Positions 1 to 8,303 of a stretch of 46,274 nt of DNA are shown here, piece by piece; position 1 is the stretch's first letter; the number at the start of each line of letters is the position of its first letter. Both the position numbers and the translations under genes were made by a program. The stretch covers positions 1 through 46,274 of the forward strand of contig JAUPKQ010000162.1 in the NCBI GenBank assembly GCA_030837345.1, in the 5' to 3' direction. Origin of the DNA: Actinomycetota bacterium. GTDB taxonomy: Bacteria > Actinomycetota > Actinomycetes > Actinomycetales > Kineosporiaceae. The notes below the pieces were generated by a model, which ran no database searches, was not told the origin of the DNA, and was given only the letters and a program-made list of their open reading frames with translations.

Positions 1-2979
1 CTCGACGCCGCGCGGCGGGCGGTTCCGCTCGACGCGCGCCGTCCGTACCGCGGGGACGCCGAGGGCGACCTCGCCGCGACCTCCCGGATGACCGCCGTCG
101 CCCGGGAGGTCGCGGAGGCCGCCGGCGATGTCGCGGAGGCCTCGGCGGTGCTCGCCGACACGCGGGCCCTGGCCGGGCGCTGCCTCCTCGACCCCGCGGC
201 CGACCTCGGGATCGGTTCGGTCCACCTGCCGGAGCCCCAGGTCATCGGTCTTCGTCCCGGCCAGGACGCCGACGACGTCCTGCGGCGGCGGTGCGAGGCC
301 GGGATCGCCCGGCGCTACCCCGGCGGGGGCGGGTCGCTGCTGCCGCGGGTCGCGGACCGGCTCGACGACGAGCTCGCGGTGATCGCCCGCCTCGGGTACG
401 CCTCCTACTTCCTCACCGTCGAGCGCGTGTGCTCCCTCATCCGTGACGATCTCGGGGTCCGGGTCGCGGCCAGGGGGTCGGGAGCGGGGAGCCTGGTCAA
501 CCACCTCCTCGGCGTCTCCGGCGTCGAGCCGCTCGGCCAGGGCCTGCTGATGGAGCGTTTCCTGTCCCCCCTGCGCGCCCAGCTGCCGGACATCGACCTC
601 GACGTGGAATCGGCCCGGCGCACGGAGGTCTACGAACGTGTCCTCGAACACTTCGGGACGACGCGGGTCGCCTGCGTGTCGATGACGGACACCTACCGGG
701 CCCGTCAGGCGATCCGGGACGCGGGGACCGCCCTCGGCCTCGACCCGGGCGAGATCGGCGCCGTCGCGCGCTCCGTGCCGCACCTTCGGGCGCGGAACCT
801 CCGGCAGGTCTTCCGCGAGCTCCCGGAACTTCGGGCGAGCGGTCTGGACGAGTCGCGGCTCGGCCCGCTCCTCGACCTCGCGGAACGCCTCGACGGGCTG
901 CCCCGGCACGCGGCCCTGCATCCGTGCGGGGTCATCCTGTCGGATGCGGCCCTGCTCGACCGGACACCCGTCGAGTCGAGCGGTCGGGGGTTCCCGATGA
1001 GCCAGTTCGACAAGGACGACGTCGAGGACCTCGGTCTGATCAAACTCGACGTCCTGGGGGTCCGCATGCAGTCGGCGATGGCCCACGCCCTCGACGAGAT
1101 CGCCCGGGTGGACGGTCCGGGCGCCGCCGTGGCCGGCGGGCACCCTCCTGACGCGCCGTACGTCGACCACGCGACCGGACGCCTCGATCTGGACGCCGTC
1201 CCGCACGACGACGGGGCGACGTTCGAACTGATCCGCACGACGCAGCTGCTCGGCGTGTTCCAGATCGAGTCGCCGGGGCAGCGCGAGCTCGTCGGCACGT
1301 TCGCCCCCGAGACCTTCGACGATCTGGTCATCGACATCTCGCTGTTCCGTCCGGGGCCTGTCGCGTCCGACATGGTCACTCCTTTCCTGCGGGCCCGCCA
1401 GGGCTGGACCCTCCCCGAGCGGATCCACCCCGACCTCGTTCCGGTCCTGGCCGACACGTGCGGGGTCGTGGTCTTCCACGAGCAGGTGCTGCGGATCGTC
1501 TCGGTGACGACGGGGTGCACCCTGGCCGAGGCGGACGAGGTCCGGCGGGCCCTCGGCTCCGAGCGGGGCCTGCGGGAGGTCGAGGACTGGTTCCGGCAGC
1601 TCGCCACGGCACGGGGGTACGACGCCGCGACCGTGTCGAGGATCTGGGACATCCTCGTCGCCTTCGCCTCCTTCGGGTTCTGCAAGGCCCATGCCGCGGC
1701 GTTCGCCGTGCCCACCTACCACTCCGCGTGGTTGAAGGCCCACCATCCGGCGGCGTTCCTCGCGGGGGTCCTCACCCACGATCCCGGCATGTACCCCAAG
1801 CGCCTGATCCTCGACGACGCCCGGCGCCTCGGCATCACCGTCCTGCCCCTTGACGTCAACGTCTCGGACGGCGTCTACCGGGTGGAGGCGCTGGGTCCTC
1901 CCGGCGGTCCTTCCCCCGGGGGCCCGGCGGCTCCGCGGCCCGGCCCGGGCCTGCCGGACGGTCGTGCCTACGGGATCCGTCTCTCCCTCGCCGACGTCAA
2001 GGGGATCTCGGACGCCGAGATCGCCCGGATCGCCGACGCCCGGCCCTACCGGTCGCTGACGGACTTCTGGCAGCGGGCCACGGTCTCCCGCCCCGTGGTC
2101 GAGCGGCTCGTCACCGTGGGGGCGTTCGACTCGCTGCACGGGTCCGCCGCCCGGTTGCCCCTGTCCCGCCGGGACCGGGTGACCCGTCGCGACCTGCTGC
2201 TGCACGTCGCCGAACTCGACAGGTGGCCCGGGTCCCGGGCCAGGCCCGGATCCGGGGGCGGGGTCCGCCCGGTCTCCCGCCCGGGCGGACCGGGCCAGCT
2301 CGTCCTGGACGTCGGGGACACCCCCGGACCGGCCCTTTCCCGCGGCCTGCCGGAGATGACCGGCGCCGAGCGGACCCGTACCGAGCTCGACGTCCTCGGT
2401 CTGGACGCCAGCCGTCACGTCGTCGACTTCTACGTGCCGTTGCTGGAGGCGCTCGGGGTGACACGGGCGAAGGAGGTGATCGAGCGGCGATCCCGGTCCG
2501 AGCTGCTCGTCGCGGGGGCGAAGGTCGCGATCCAGACCCCTCCGGTCAGGTCCGGCCGGCGCGTGCTCTTCCTCACGCTCGACGACGCGACCGGTCCCGT
2601 CAACGCCACGTTCTTCGAGGACGTCCAGGGTTCCTGCGCCGTGACGGTCCACCGGTCCTGGTTGCTCGTGGTGAGAGGGGTCCTGCGGCGGACCGGCCCG
2701 CGCGGGGTCTCCCTGCGGGCGACCGGCGCCTGGGACCTCACCTCCCTGTGGGATCTCTGGACCGCCGAGGGGACGGACGCCGTCCGCGCGTTCCTGGCCT
2801 CCCGGCCGGTCCCCGTCCCGACGTCCCCGGGCACCACGACGTCCCCGGGCACCACGACGTCCGACGGCGGCCTGGGGAACCTCCGCCGGGCCCTCGTCCA
2901 CGTGAGCGGGTACCAGCAGGGCGAGCCCGGCCGCCGCGAACGGTCCGTGTGCCCGAGAACCGGATACTCCACCCGATGA
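1..2979 (+). CDS. dnaE2: DnaE2-type error-prone DNA polymerase III alpha subunit (5' end outside window)
   Basis: The frame is open from base 1, so the N-terminal PHP domain lies outside the window and 992 residues remain. This is a C-family replicative-type polymerase of the DnaE2/ImuC branch, used for translesion and mutagenic synthesis. The palm has LPDIDLDVES (Asp 197 and 199 of the visible part), and the third acidic residue sits in IKLDVLGVRM (Asp 350). The sequence FPMSQFDKDDVEDLGLIKLD is typical of DnaE2 and differs from the DnaE1 encoded at 38.6 kb. A helix-hairpin-helix region and a C-terminal OB fold (about residues 820-910) follow. The tail is Ser/Thr/Pro-rich and contains an exact 18-bp tandem duplication (2821-2856). 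No ImuA or ImuB partner is visible; dinB lies about 0.9 kb downstream. An internal ATG at 88 is only the first start codon inside the window, not the true start. Confidence 0.87.
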   Translation, partial: LDAARRAVPLDARRPYRGDAEGDLAATSRMTAVAREVAEAAGDVAEASAVLADTRALAGRCLLDPAADLGIGSVHLPEPQVIGLRPGQDADDVLRRRCEAGIARRYPGGGGSLLPRVADRLDDELAVIARLGYASYFLTVERVCSLIRDDLGVRVAARGSGAGSLVNHLLGVSGVEPLGQGLLMERFLSPLRAQLPDIDLDVESARRTEVYERVLEHFGTTRVACVSMTDTYRARQAIRDAGTALGLDPGEIGAVARSVPHLRARNLRQVFRELPELRASGLDESRLGPLLDLAERLDGLPRHAALHPCGVILSDAALLDRTPVESSGRGFPMSQFDKDDVEDLGLIKLDVLGVRMQSAMAHALDEIARVDGPGAAVAGGHPPDAPYVDHATGRLDLDAVPHDDGATFELIRTTQLLGVFQIESPGQRELVGTFAPETFDDLVIDISLFRPGPVASDMVTPFLRARQGWTLPERIHPDLVPVLADTCGVVVFHEQVLRIVSVTTGCTLAEADEVRRALGSERGLREVEDWFRQLATARGYDAATVSRIWDILVAFASFGFCKAHAAAFAVPTYHSAWLKAHHPAAFLAGVLTHDPGMYPKRLILDDARRLGITVLPLDVNVSDGVYRVEALGPPGGPSPGGPAAPRPGPGLPDGRAYGIRLSLADVKGISDAEIARIADARPYRSLTDFWQRATVSRPVVERLVTVGAFDSLHGSAARLPLSRRDRVTRRDLLLHVAELDRWPGSRARPGSGGGVRPVSRPGGPGQLVLDVGDTPGPALSRGLPEMTGAERTRTELDVLGLDASRHVVDFYVPLLEALGVTRAKEVIERRSRSELLVAGAKVAIQTPPVRSGRRVLFLTLDDATGPVNATFFEDVQGSCAVTVHRSWLLVVRGVLRRTGPRGVSLRATGAWDLTSLWDLWTAEGTDAVRAFLASRPVPVPTSPGTTTSPGTTTSDGGLGNLRRALVHVSGYQQGEPGRRERSVCPRTGYSTR
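2821..2862 (+). repeat. 18-bp in-frame tandem repeat in dnaE2 tail
   Basis: ACGTCCCCGGGCACCACG occurs twice without change (2821-2838, 2839-2856) and is followed by a 6-bp partial third copy. It encodes the low-complexity run TSPGTTTSPGTTTS after the OB fold, so length changes here should be harmless to the polymerase core. Confidence 0.85.
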
Positions 2980-3043
2980 CCCGATTGGGGCTGAGGCCGG
3001 GACCGGGACCGGGACCGAGGTGCGGCGCCGTCCACACGGCTAC

Positions 3044-3092
3044 GAGACCCCAAGGAACCGATCATCTAGGCTGGAGGGAACAACCCGTTCCC
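3044..3092 (+). promoter_or_regulatory. candidate promoter with palindromic operator for methyltransferase-dinB
   Basis: A TAGGCT -10 box (3067-3072) has a weak -35 candidate GAGACC (3044-3049) at 17-bp spacing. Directly downstream, where the transcription start should fall, is a perfect dyad: GGGAAC, five bases, GTTCCC (3076-3092). The start codon follows at 3110 after AGGGAG. The dyad resembles an actinobacterial LexA site (GAAC-N4-GTTC), but its spacer is one base too long. The dyad is seen directly; operator function is inferred. Confidence 0.45.
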
Positions 3093-3109
3093 GTCCAGGG
3101 AGAACACCC

Positions 3110-3913
3110 GTGCCCGATGAGATGCTCCGGTCCCGCCGGTGGTCGCTGCGAGCCGATCCTCGGATGGCGGTTCGCACCGCCCTTCTGTGGGAGACCCTCG
3201 AACAGGTCATCAGTGAGCGGGTGGCCGTCAGTGGACGTGAGGTCCTCCACGTCGTCGACGTCGGCGGAGGCACGGGCGGGTTCGCCGTCCCGATCGCCCG
3301 CCTGGGACATCGTGTGGTCGTCGTCGACCCCAGCCCCGACGCTTTGGCGGCCCTTCAGCGGCGCGCCGCTGACGCCGACGTGTCCAGCCTGGTCACGGCC
3401 ATCCAGGGGGATGCCGGGGCGCTCACCTCGGCGGTCGGGAGCGGAACGGCCGACCTCGTGCTCTGCCACGGCGTCCTCGAGCACGTCGACGACCCGCGAC
3501 CGGCGGCGGAGGACGTTCTCACGGTGTTGCGCCCGGGAGGCCTGGTCAGCGTTCTCGTCGCCCAGCGGCTGGGCGCCCTGTTCGCCCGGGCGCTGTCGGG
3601 GCGCTTCGCGGAGGCCCGTCGCCTGCTCGACGACCCGGACGGCCGGGGCAGCGACCACGACCCGCTGCCGCGCCGTTTCGACGAGGCCAGCGTCCGCGAC
3701 CTCTTCTCCGGGCTGCCCGGGCACGACGTCTCGGTCCGGGTGGTGCACGGGGTCCGGCTCTTCACCGATCTCCTGCCCGGTGCCCTGGTCGACGGCGACC
3801 CCGAGGCCGCCCAGGCCCTGCTCGATCTGGAGCGGGCCGCCAGCAGGCTCGACCGGGCGGCTCTCACCGCCGTCGCGGCCCAGTTGCACGTCGTCCTGGA
3901 GCTGCTCGCCTGA
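3110..3913 (+). CDS. class I SAM-dependent methyltransferase
   Basis: A 267-residue Rossmann-fold methyltransferase. Motif I is VVDVGGGTGG (about residues 48-57). The acidic end of strand 2 is VVVVDPSPD, and the post-motif segment LCHGVLEHVDD is typical of the Methyltransf_11/25 families. The substrate cannot be read from the sequence. GTG 3110 is chosen because AGGGAG lies 7 bases upstream and homology-like sequence begins just after it; the frame stays open upstream to about 3020 but looks non-coding. The stop is 10 bp before dinB, so the two are probably co-transcribed. A methyltransferase next to dinB is, from memory, a common actinomycete arrangement. Confidence 0.8.
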   Translation: MPDEMLRSRRWSLRADPRMAVRTALLWETLEQVISERVAVSGREVLHVVDVGGGTGGFAVPIARLGHRVVVVDPSPDALAALQRRAADADVSSLVTAIQGDAGALTSAVGSGTADLVLCHGVLEHVDDPRPAAEDVLTVLRPGGLVSVLVAQRLGALFARALSGRFAEARRLLDDPDGRGSDHDPLPRRFDEASVRDLFSGLPGHDVSVRVVHGVRLFTDLLPGALVDGDPEAAQALLDLERAASRLDRAALTAVAAQLHVVLELLA

Positions 3914-3922
3914 GGTGACGGC

Positions 3923-5227
3923 GTGAGCCGGCGGACGCCCGGGAAGCGGAACCCTCCCGGCGGGAGGGACCGCCCGGAGAGTTTCCGGTCCCGGGCCGCC
4001 GCGGACGACACCGGATGCACCCTCCTCCACGTCGACATGGACGCCTTCTACGCCTCCGTCGAGCTGATCGACCGTCCGGAGCTCCACGGGCTGCCGGTGA
4101 TCGTGGGAGGTGGCGGCCGGTCGGTGGTCCTGTCCGCCACGTACGAGGCCCGGCGGCTCGGGATCCACGCCGCGATGCCGATGGGCCGTGCCCGGTGGCT
4201 CTGTCCGCAGGCCGCGGTGATCGCGCCGGACCACCGTCGGTACGCCGAGGTCTCCCACGGCGTCATGGAGATCTTCCGTTCCGTCACGCCGCTCGTCGAA
4301 CCCCTCAGCCTCGACGAGGCCTTTCTCGACGTCGCGGGAGCGATCCGGCGGCTCGGGTCCCCGGCGACGATCGGACAGATGATCAGACGCCGCGTCGCCG
4401 CCGAGCTGAGGATCCCCTGCTCCGTGGGCGTCGCCGCCACGAAGTTCACCGCGAAACTCGCCTCCGGGCTGGCCAAGCCGGACGGGCTGCTCGTCGTTCC
4501 CCGTGACGAGACCGTCGCTTTCCTCCACCGGCTGCCCGTCGGGGAGCTGTGGGGAGTGGGGGAGAAGACGGAGGAGACCCTGCGGCGACTCGGCCTGCGG
4601 ACCGTCTCGGACCTCGCCCACACCCCGGTGGAGACCCTCCGCCGCGCGCTGGGCGACACGATCGGTCCGAACCTGCACGATCTGTCCTGGGGCAGGGATC
4701 CGCGACCGGTGGTTCCCGAACGGGTGGAGAAGAGCGTCGGTGCCGAGGAGACCTTCGCCCGGGACGTCGATGACCCCGGGACCGTGCGGCGGGAGCTCCT
4801 GCGTCTTGCGGGACGGGTGGCGGCGAGACTGCGTGCCGCCGACCTGGTCGGCCGGACGATCACCGTCAAGATCAGATTCGCGGACTTCAGGACGATCACC
4901 CGTTCGCGCACCCGCACCGAGCACACCGACACCGCGCACGACATCTACGCGGTGGCCCTGGATCTCTACGAGGCTCTCCGTCTCGACCGGGCCCGGGTCC
5001 GTCTCGTCGGAGTCCGCGTCGAGGGGCTCGCCGACGCGGCGACGGGCCACCGGCAACCAGCCCTGGACGAGAGACCTCAAGGGTGGCGGGAGGCCGAGCA
5101 GGCGATGGACCGGGTGAGCGAGCGGTTCGGGCCCGGCGTCGTCCGGCCCGCCGTCCTGATTCGCGCCCCGGACGAGGAGAACCCCCCGGACGGGGACACT
5201 CCGGACGGGGAGAACGTCAGGGGCTGA
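3923..5227 (+). CDS. dinB: DNA polymerase IV (Y-family translesion polymerase)
   Basis: A 434-residue Y-family polymerase. The first catalytic motif is HVDMDAFYAS (Asp 38, Asp 40) and the second SLDEAFLDV (Asp 131, Glu 132). The steric-gate-adjacent segment VVLSATYEARRLGI, the thumb helix-hairpin-helix (LWGVGEKTEETLRRLG) and the little-finger domain (KIRFADFRTITRSRT) are all present. A sliding-clamp motif of the QLTLDE kind is expected near the C terminus; here the equivalent stretch reads QPALDE, so clamp contact may be weak. The tail contains PDGDTPDGEN low-complexity sequence. GTG 3923 lies 10 bp after the methyltransferase stop with GAGGTGA just upstream. It acts in bypass of DNA lesions and probably works alongside DnaE2. 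Confidence 0.92.
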   Translation: MSRRTPGKRNPPGGRDRPESFRSRAAADDTGCTLLHVDMDAFYASVELIDRPELHGLPVIVGGGGRSVVLSATYEARRLGIHAAMPMGRARWLCPQAAVIAPDHRRYAEVSHGVMEIFRSVTPLVEPLSLDEAFLDVAGAIRRLGSPATIGQMIRRRVAAELRIPCSVGVAATKFTAKLASGLAKPDGLLVVPRDETVAFLHRLPVGELWGVGEKTEETLRRLGLRTVSDLAHTPVETLRRALGDTIGPNLHDLSWGRDPRPVVPERVEKSVGAEETFARDVDDPGTVRRELLRLAGRVAARLRAADLVGRTITVKIRFADFRTITRSRTRTEHTDTAHDIYAVALDLYEALRLDRARVRLVGVRVEGLADAATGHRQPALDERPQGWREAEQAMDRVSERFGPGVVRPAVLIRAPDEENPPDGDTPDGENVRG

Positions 5228-5281
5228 GGGGGCGCCCGGGATGTCGCCGGGCCCGGCACGGCGAAGGTATCGGGACGTAAT

Positions 5282-5317
5282 CCCTGATCCAGGGGCAATT
5301 CCACTCACTCAGAGTGG
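5282..5317 (+). terminator. two small hairpins after dinB (possible terminator)
   Basis: CCCTG-ATC-CAGGG (5282-5294) is followed by CCACTC-ACTCA-GAGTGG (5301-5317). Neither has a T-tract, as is usual in high-GC actinomycetes. The second dyad could equally be an operator for the DUF3040 gene, whose candidate -10 box is about 70 bp further on. Confidence 0.35.
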
Positions 5318-5389
5318 GGGTATCTCAGGCCGCGGGGCCCATCGGCCGAGATTGGGGGCGACCGGGTTTCGCACCGGGCGGCCCGGACC

Positions 5390-5423
5390 TATTCTGTAAC
5401 CACAGTTTGCCCGCACCAGGAGG
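5390..5423 (+). promoter_or_regulatory. candidate -10 box and ribosome-binding site of DUF3040 gene
   Basis: TATTCT (5390-5395) is a fair -10 box without a convincing -35. A consensus AGGAGG (5418-5423) stands 5 bases before the GTG at 5429 and fixes that start. Confidence 0.4.
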
Positions 5424-5428
5424 TCGTC

Positions 5429-5812
5429 GTGCCGCTCTCCGACAACGAGCAGCGCCTGCTCGAGCAGATGGAGCGCGCGCTCTACGCCGAAGACCCGAAA
5501 TTCGCCTCCACCATGCGAGGTGCTGCTCGTCGTTCCGGTTCAACCCATCGGTTGATGATCGGGATCGGTGGTTTGATCGTCGGGCTGGTCCTTCTGATCG
5601 TCGGGGTGGCCCAGCAGATGGTCCCCGTCGGGGTCGTCGGCTTCGTGTGCATGCTGGCCGGTACCGCGTACGCGGTCTCCGGTCATCGCAAGAACGGTCC
5701 GGCCGGGGTCGTCCAGGGGAACGGCACGATCCGCCAGATCCCCAAACGGCGTAGCGGTACCTTCATGCAACGTCTTGAACGACGCTGGGATCGTCGGCGC
5801 GACGAGCCCTGA
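5429..5812 (+). CDS. DUF3040 small membrane protein
   Basis: A 127-residue protein that begins with the DUF3040 signature PLSDNEQRLLEQMERAL and continues ALYAEDPKFAS. Two hydrophobic helices follow (about residues 48-68 and 71-88, with GLIVGLVLLIVGVA and VGVVGFVCMLAGTAYAV). The C-terminal tail is basic and Arg-rich, so both ends should be cytoplasmic. The family is restricted to Actinobacteria and commonly sits near the dcw cluster, but its biochemical role is unknown. It is transcribed towards the opposing tgpA gene, with about 100 bp between the two ends. Confidence 0.85.
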   Translation: MPLSDNEQRLLEQMERALYAEDPKFASTMRGAARRSGSTHRLMIGIGGLIVGLVLLIVGVAQQMVPVGVVGFVCMLAGTAYAVSGHRKNGPAGVVQGNGTIRQIPKRRSGTFMQRLERRWDRRRDEP

Positions 5813-5883
5813 GCACTCTCTCACCGATCACCGATCACCGAGCCCCACGGCTGTTGTCCCTGCCTCGGGGATGGCGGCCGTGC

Positions 5884-5919
5884 CGTGTCGGGAACGGTCA
5901 GCGTGTCGGGAACGGTCAG
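5884..5919. repeat. 18-bp tandem repeat at the 3' end of tgpA
   Basis: CGTGTCGGGAACGGTCAG is present twice without change (5884-5901 and 5902-5919), and a short third start follows. The tgpA stop codon (5916-5918) lies inside the second copy, so changes in repeat number would fall beyond the coding sequence. No hairpin is apparent. Confidence 0.85.
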
Positions 5920-8303
5920 CGTCGTTCTGCCCGCTCGGCCCGCCGCCGGATCGAGGACGAGACCGTCCCGACACGCTGACCGGCCCGTCCCGCGGCCAGG
6001 TCGGCGCGGCGCACGGCGCCGGTGAGCGACCGCCAGCCGGAGAGCGGTAGCCAGCGGGCCCGCCGCCGGGTCCACGCCGGGACCGAGGCCGAGCGGGTGA
6101 CTCCTCCCATGACCAGGTCGACGTCCGACCGCAGCTCGGGCCCGGAGCGGCCCTGCTCCCCGGGCGGGGCGTACCACGCCTCCTCGACGTCGGCGACGAG
6201 GCGGCCGAGGGCCACGCGCTCGCTCCCTGAAAGGTCGTGGTCGCCGGACAACCGCGTCTGGAGCGCCCGTGGCGTCCATGAGGAGGCCCATCCGACGCCG
6301 AGATCCTCCAGGCGCTCGCGCAGGTCGTTCCAGGCGGCCTCGACCCGGCGGGGCCCGGAGGGGTCCCGGCCCGCCCGGCTCCAGCGCCGTGCCCGGACGA
6401 GCCGGGTCAGTGTGAACGGGGTCGCGGCGAGCAGCACCAGGAGAGCGATCACGCCGAGGACCTTCCACGGGACGCCGCCCCAGACGTCGCGACGAACCGG
6501 AGGTTCCTCCTGCCGGGGTGCCGCGCCCTTGGCGGGGGACTCCTCGGGGACGGCGGACGTCATCGTGGCGGTCGCGGTGGCGGTGGCGGTCGCGGACGGT
6601 TCTGGTGCCTCTTCCTTGCTCCGGGGGACCGACCACTCGGGGGCGGCCCCCGAGCGCGCGGACGGCGTGGGCTCGAAACGGACCCAGCCGACGCCGTCGA
6701 AGTACAGCTCGGGCCAGGCGTGGGCGTCCTTGACGCTGATCTCCCAGGTGCCGTCGGACCGTTTCGTGCCGGGAAGGAAACCGACCCCGACGCGGGAGGG
6801 GATCCCGAGGGTCCGGGCCATCACCGCCATCGTCGAGGCGAACTGGACGCAGTACCCCCGCCTGGTGCGGAGGAAGGCGAGGATGGCGTCCTGGCTGCTC
6901 GCCTCCTTGCCCGCGGGGGACTGGACGTTCTCGCTGTAGACGAATTTCCCGCCGGTGCGGAACCACTGTTGCAGGGCGATCGCGCGGTCGTAGTCGCCGC
7001 CGTTCCCGGCGACGGCCCGTGCCCGGGCGCCGATCTCCCGGGGGGTGTTCGGCGGGAGCTTTCCGTAGAGATCGACCACTTCACCCGGCGCCGGAGGCGC
7101 GTCCTTCAACTGCTGGACGGTGGGGTGGACCGCGAGGTGATCGACGCTGTAGCTCAGGTCGCGGGTGCGGATGTGGTCGCCGACGACGTTGAGGGTGCGG
7201 TCGTCGAACAGCCATGGCCCCTCGATGGACACCTTGGTCGCCGGGTAGGGGAGCGGCAGGTACGTCTGGTTGAGGGCGAGTGTGACGATCTCGGTGCGGA
7301 GCGGTTCCCGCTCGATCGCGTCGCCGAGACCGGGGGGCGGGGGCAAACCGTTCTGCACCCGGTTGCTCCGGGAGATCTTTCCCTTGCTCGGCTCCCACTT
7401 GGTGCCGTCGAAGGCGTCGTCACTGACGATGCGCAGGGGCTCGGGCGCGTCGAGGGGCGTCCGGTACCGGATCACCACCGCGTCGTCGCGCTGCTTGAGG
7501 TCCTCGCCGATGCGCAGGATCGGGTTGATCACGGTGATGCTGCCGCCCGGTCCCTTCCCCGCGACCTCGCCCTCCCCTCCGAGGAGGCGCTCGCCCAGCC
7601 CGGGGACGGCGGCCGGGATGAGGACGGCCGCGATCAAGCAGCCGATGGTCAGGCGCCGGGCGCCCGCGAAAGGAGTGCCGAGACCCGTGCCGCCCGAGGT
7701 CCGGTCGGCGACGAGGACATGACCCCACGACCGGACCCGGCCCGAGGCCTCCGAACCGACGAGCAGGAGATAGCCGACGGCGGCGAGGACGAACCACACC
7801 CAGGACAGTCCCTCGGGCAGGACGGCGGCCGGCACGCAGTAGACGGCGAGCAGCGGGAGTCCTCCGACGGCCGGTCTGCGCAACGACACGGCGATCACGT
7901 CGACGAGGAGCCCGATCAGGGCCATGCCGACGGTGACGACGAGCAGGACCCCGGGTCCCGCCGGAACGGGGGGGACCTCCTTGCGGGACACCGACAGCCC
8001 TGCCTCGGCCAGGCCGGCGAAGGTGGTCCACACCGCCGGGCCGGGAAGGACCCCACCGAGCGCCGCCTGGCGGGCGAACAGCTGGGTGAGGGCGAGGACG
8101 GCGGCGGCGATCTGGAGGAGCACCACCGCCGGCCACCAGCGCAGCCAGCGTCTGGCGACCAGGCCGACGGCCCCGAGGGTGACGATCGGCACGGCGACCC
8201 ACACGGTCCAGCGGACACCCTCCAGCAGCGGGACGAGGGTGAGCGAGACCAGGCAGGTCGCGAGGGCCGAGATGAGGGTGAGGCGGCGGTCCGTCGTGTT
8301 CAC
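5916..8303 (-). CDS. transglutaminase-like membrane protein (TgpA family, DUF3488 + transglutaminase core)
   Basis: A 795-residue protein. The N-terminal part (about residues 10-220) carries six or so membrane helices. A large extracytoplasmic segment then includes a transglutaminase core with Cys 485 (RRGYCVQFAS) and His 528 (VKDAHAWPELYF). The usual third-residue motif DPT reads FEPTPS here, so Glu replaces Asp. A further membrane helix (VLGVIALLVLLAATPF) precedes a cytoplasmic DUF4129-like C terminus (WYAPPGEQGR). GTG 8303 has GGAGG upstream and overlaps the DUF58 stop by GTGA. With moxR and DUF58 it forms the common actinobacterial three-gene set, proposed to act in protein maturation or cell-envelope processes. 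The exact substrate is unknown. Confidence 0.87.
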   Translation of the reverse strand: MNTTDRRLTLISALATCLVSLTLVPLLEGVRWTVWVAVPIVTLGAVGLVARRWLRWWPAVVLLQIAAAVLALTQLFARQAALGGVLPGPAVWTTFAGLAEAGLSVSRKEVPPVPAGPGVLLVVTVGMALIGLLVDVIAVSLRRPAVGGLPLLAVYCVPAAVLPEGLSWVWFVLAAVGYLLLVGSEASGRVRSWGHVLVADRTSGGTGLGTPFAGARRLTIGCLIAAVLIPAAVPGLGERLLGGEGEVAGKGPGGSITVINPILRIGEDLKQRDDAVVIRYRTPLDAPEPLRIVSDDAFDGTKWEPSKGKISRSNRVQNGLPPPPGLGDAIEREPLRTEIVTLALNQTYLPLPYPATKVSIEGPWLFDDRTLNVVGDHIRTRDLSYSVDHLAVHPTVQQLKDAPPAPGEVVDLYGKLPPNTPREIGARARAVAGNGGDYDRAIALQQWFRTGGKFVYSENVQSPAGKEASSQDAILAFLRTRRGYCVQFASTMAVMARTLGIPSRVGVGFLPGTKRSDGTWEISVKDAHAWPELYFDGVGWVRFEPTPSARSGAAPEWSVPRSKEEAPEPSATATATATATMTSAVPEESPAKGAAPRQEEPPVRRDVWGGVPWKVLGVIALLVLLAATPFTLTRLVRARRWSRAGRDPSGPRRVEAAWNDLRERLEDLGVGWASSWTPRALQTRLSGDHDLSGSERVALGRLVADVEEAWYAPPGEQGRSGPELRSDVDLVMGGVTRSASVPAWTRRRARWLPLSGWRSLTGAVRRADLAAGRAGQRVGTVSSSIRRRAERAERR

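Noticed and set aside
3076-3092. A classical LexA/SOS box before the methyltransferase-dinB operon
   Set aside because: The half-sites GAAC and GTTC are separated by five bases, not the four of actinobacterial LexA sites. It is kept only as an unassigned palindrome.
3062-5308. A 748-codon minus-strand open frame opposite the methyltransferase and dinB
   Set aside because: Long antisense frames arise from GC-rich third positions. The protein is Arg/Gly/Pro-rich without motifs, and the plus strand has two clear enzymes.
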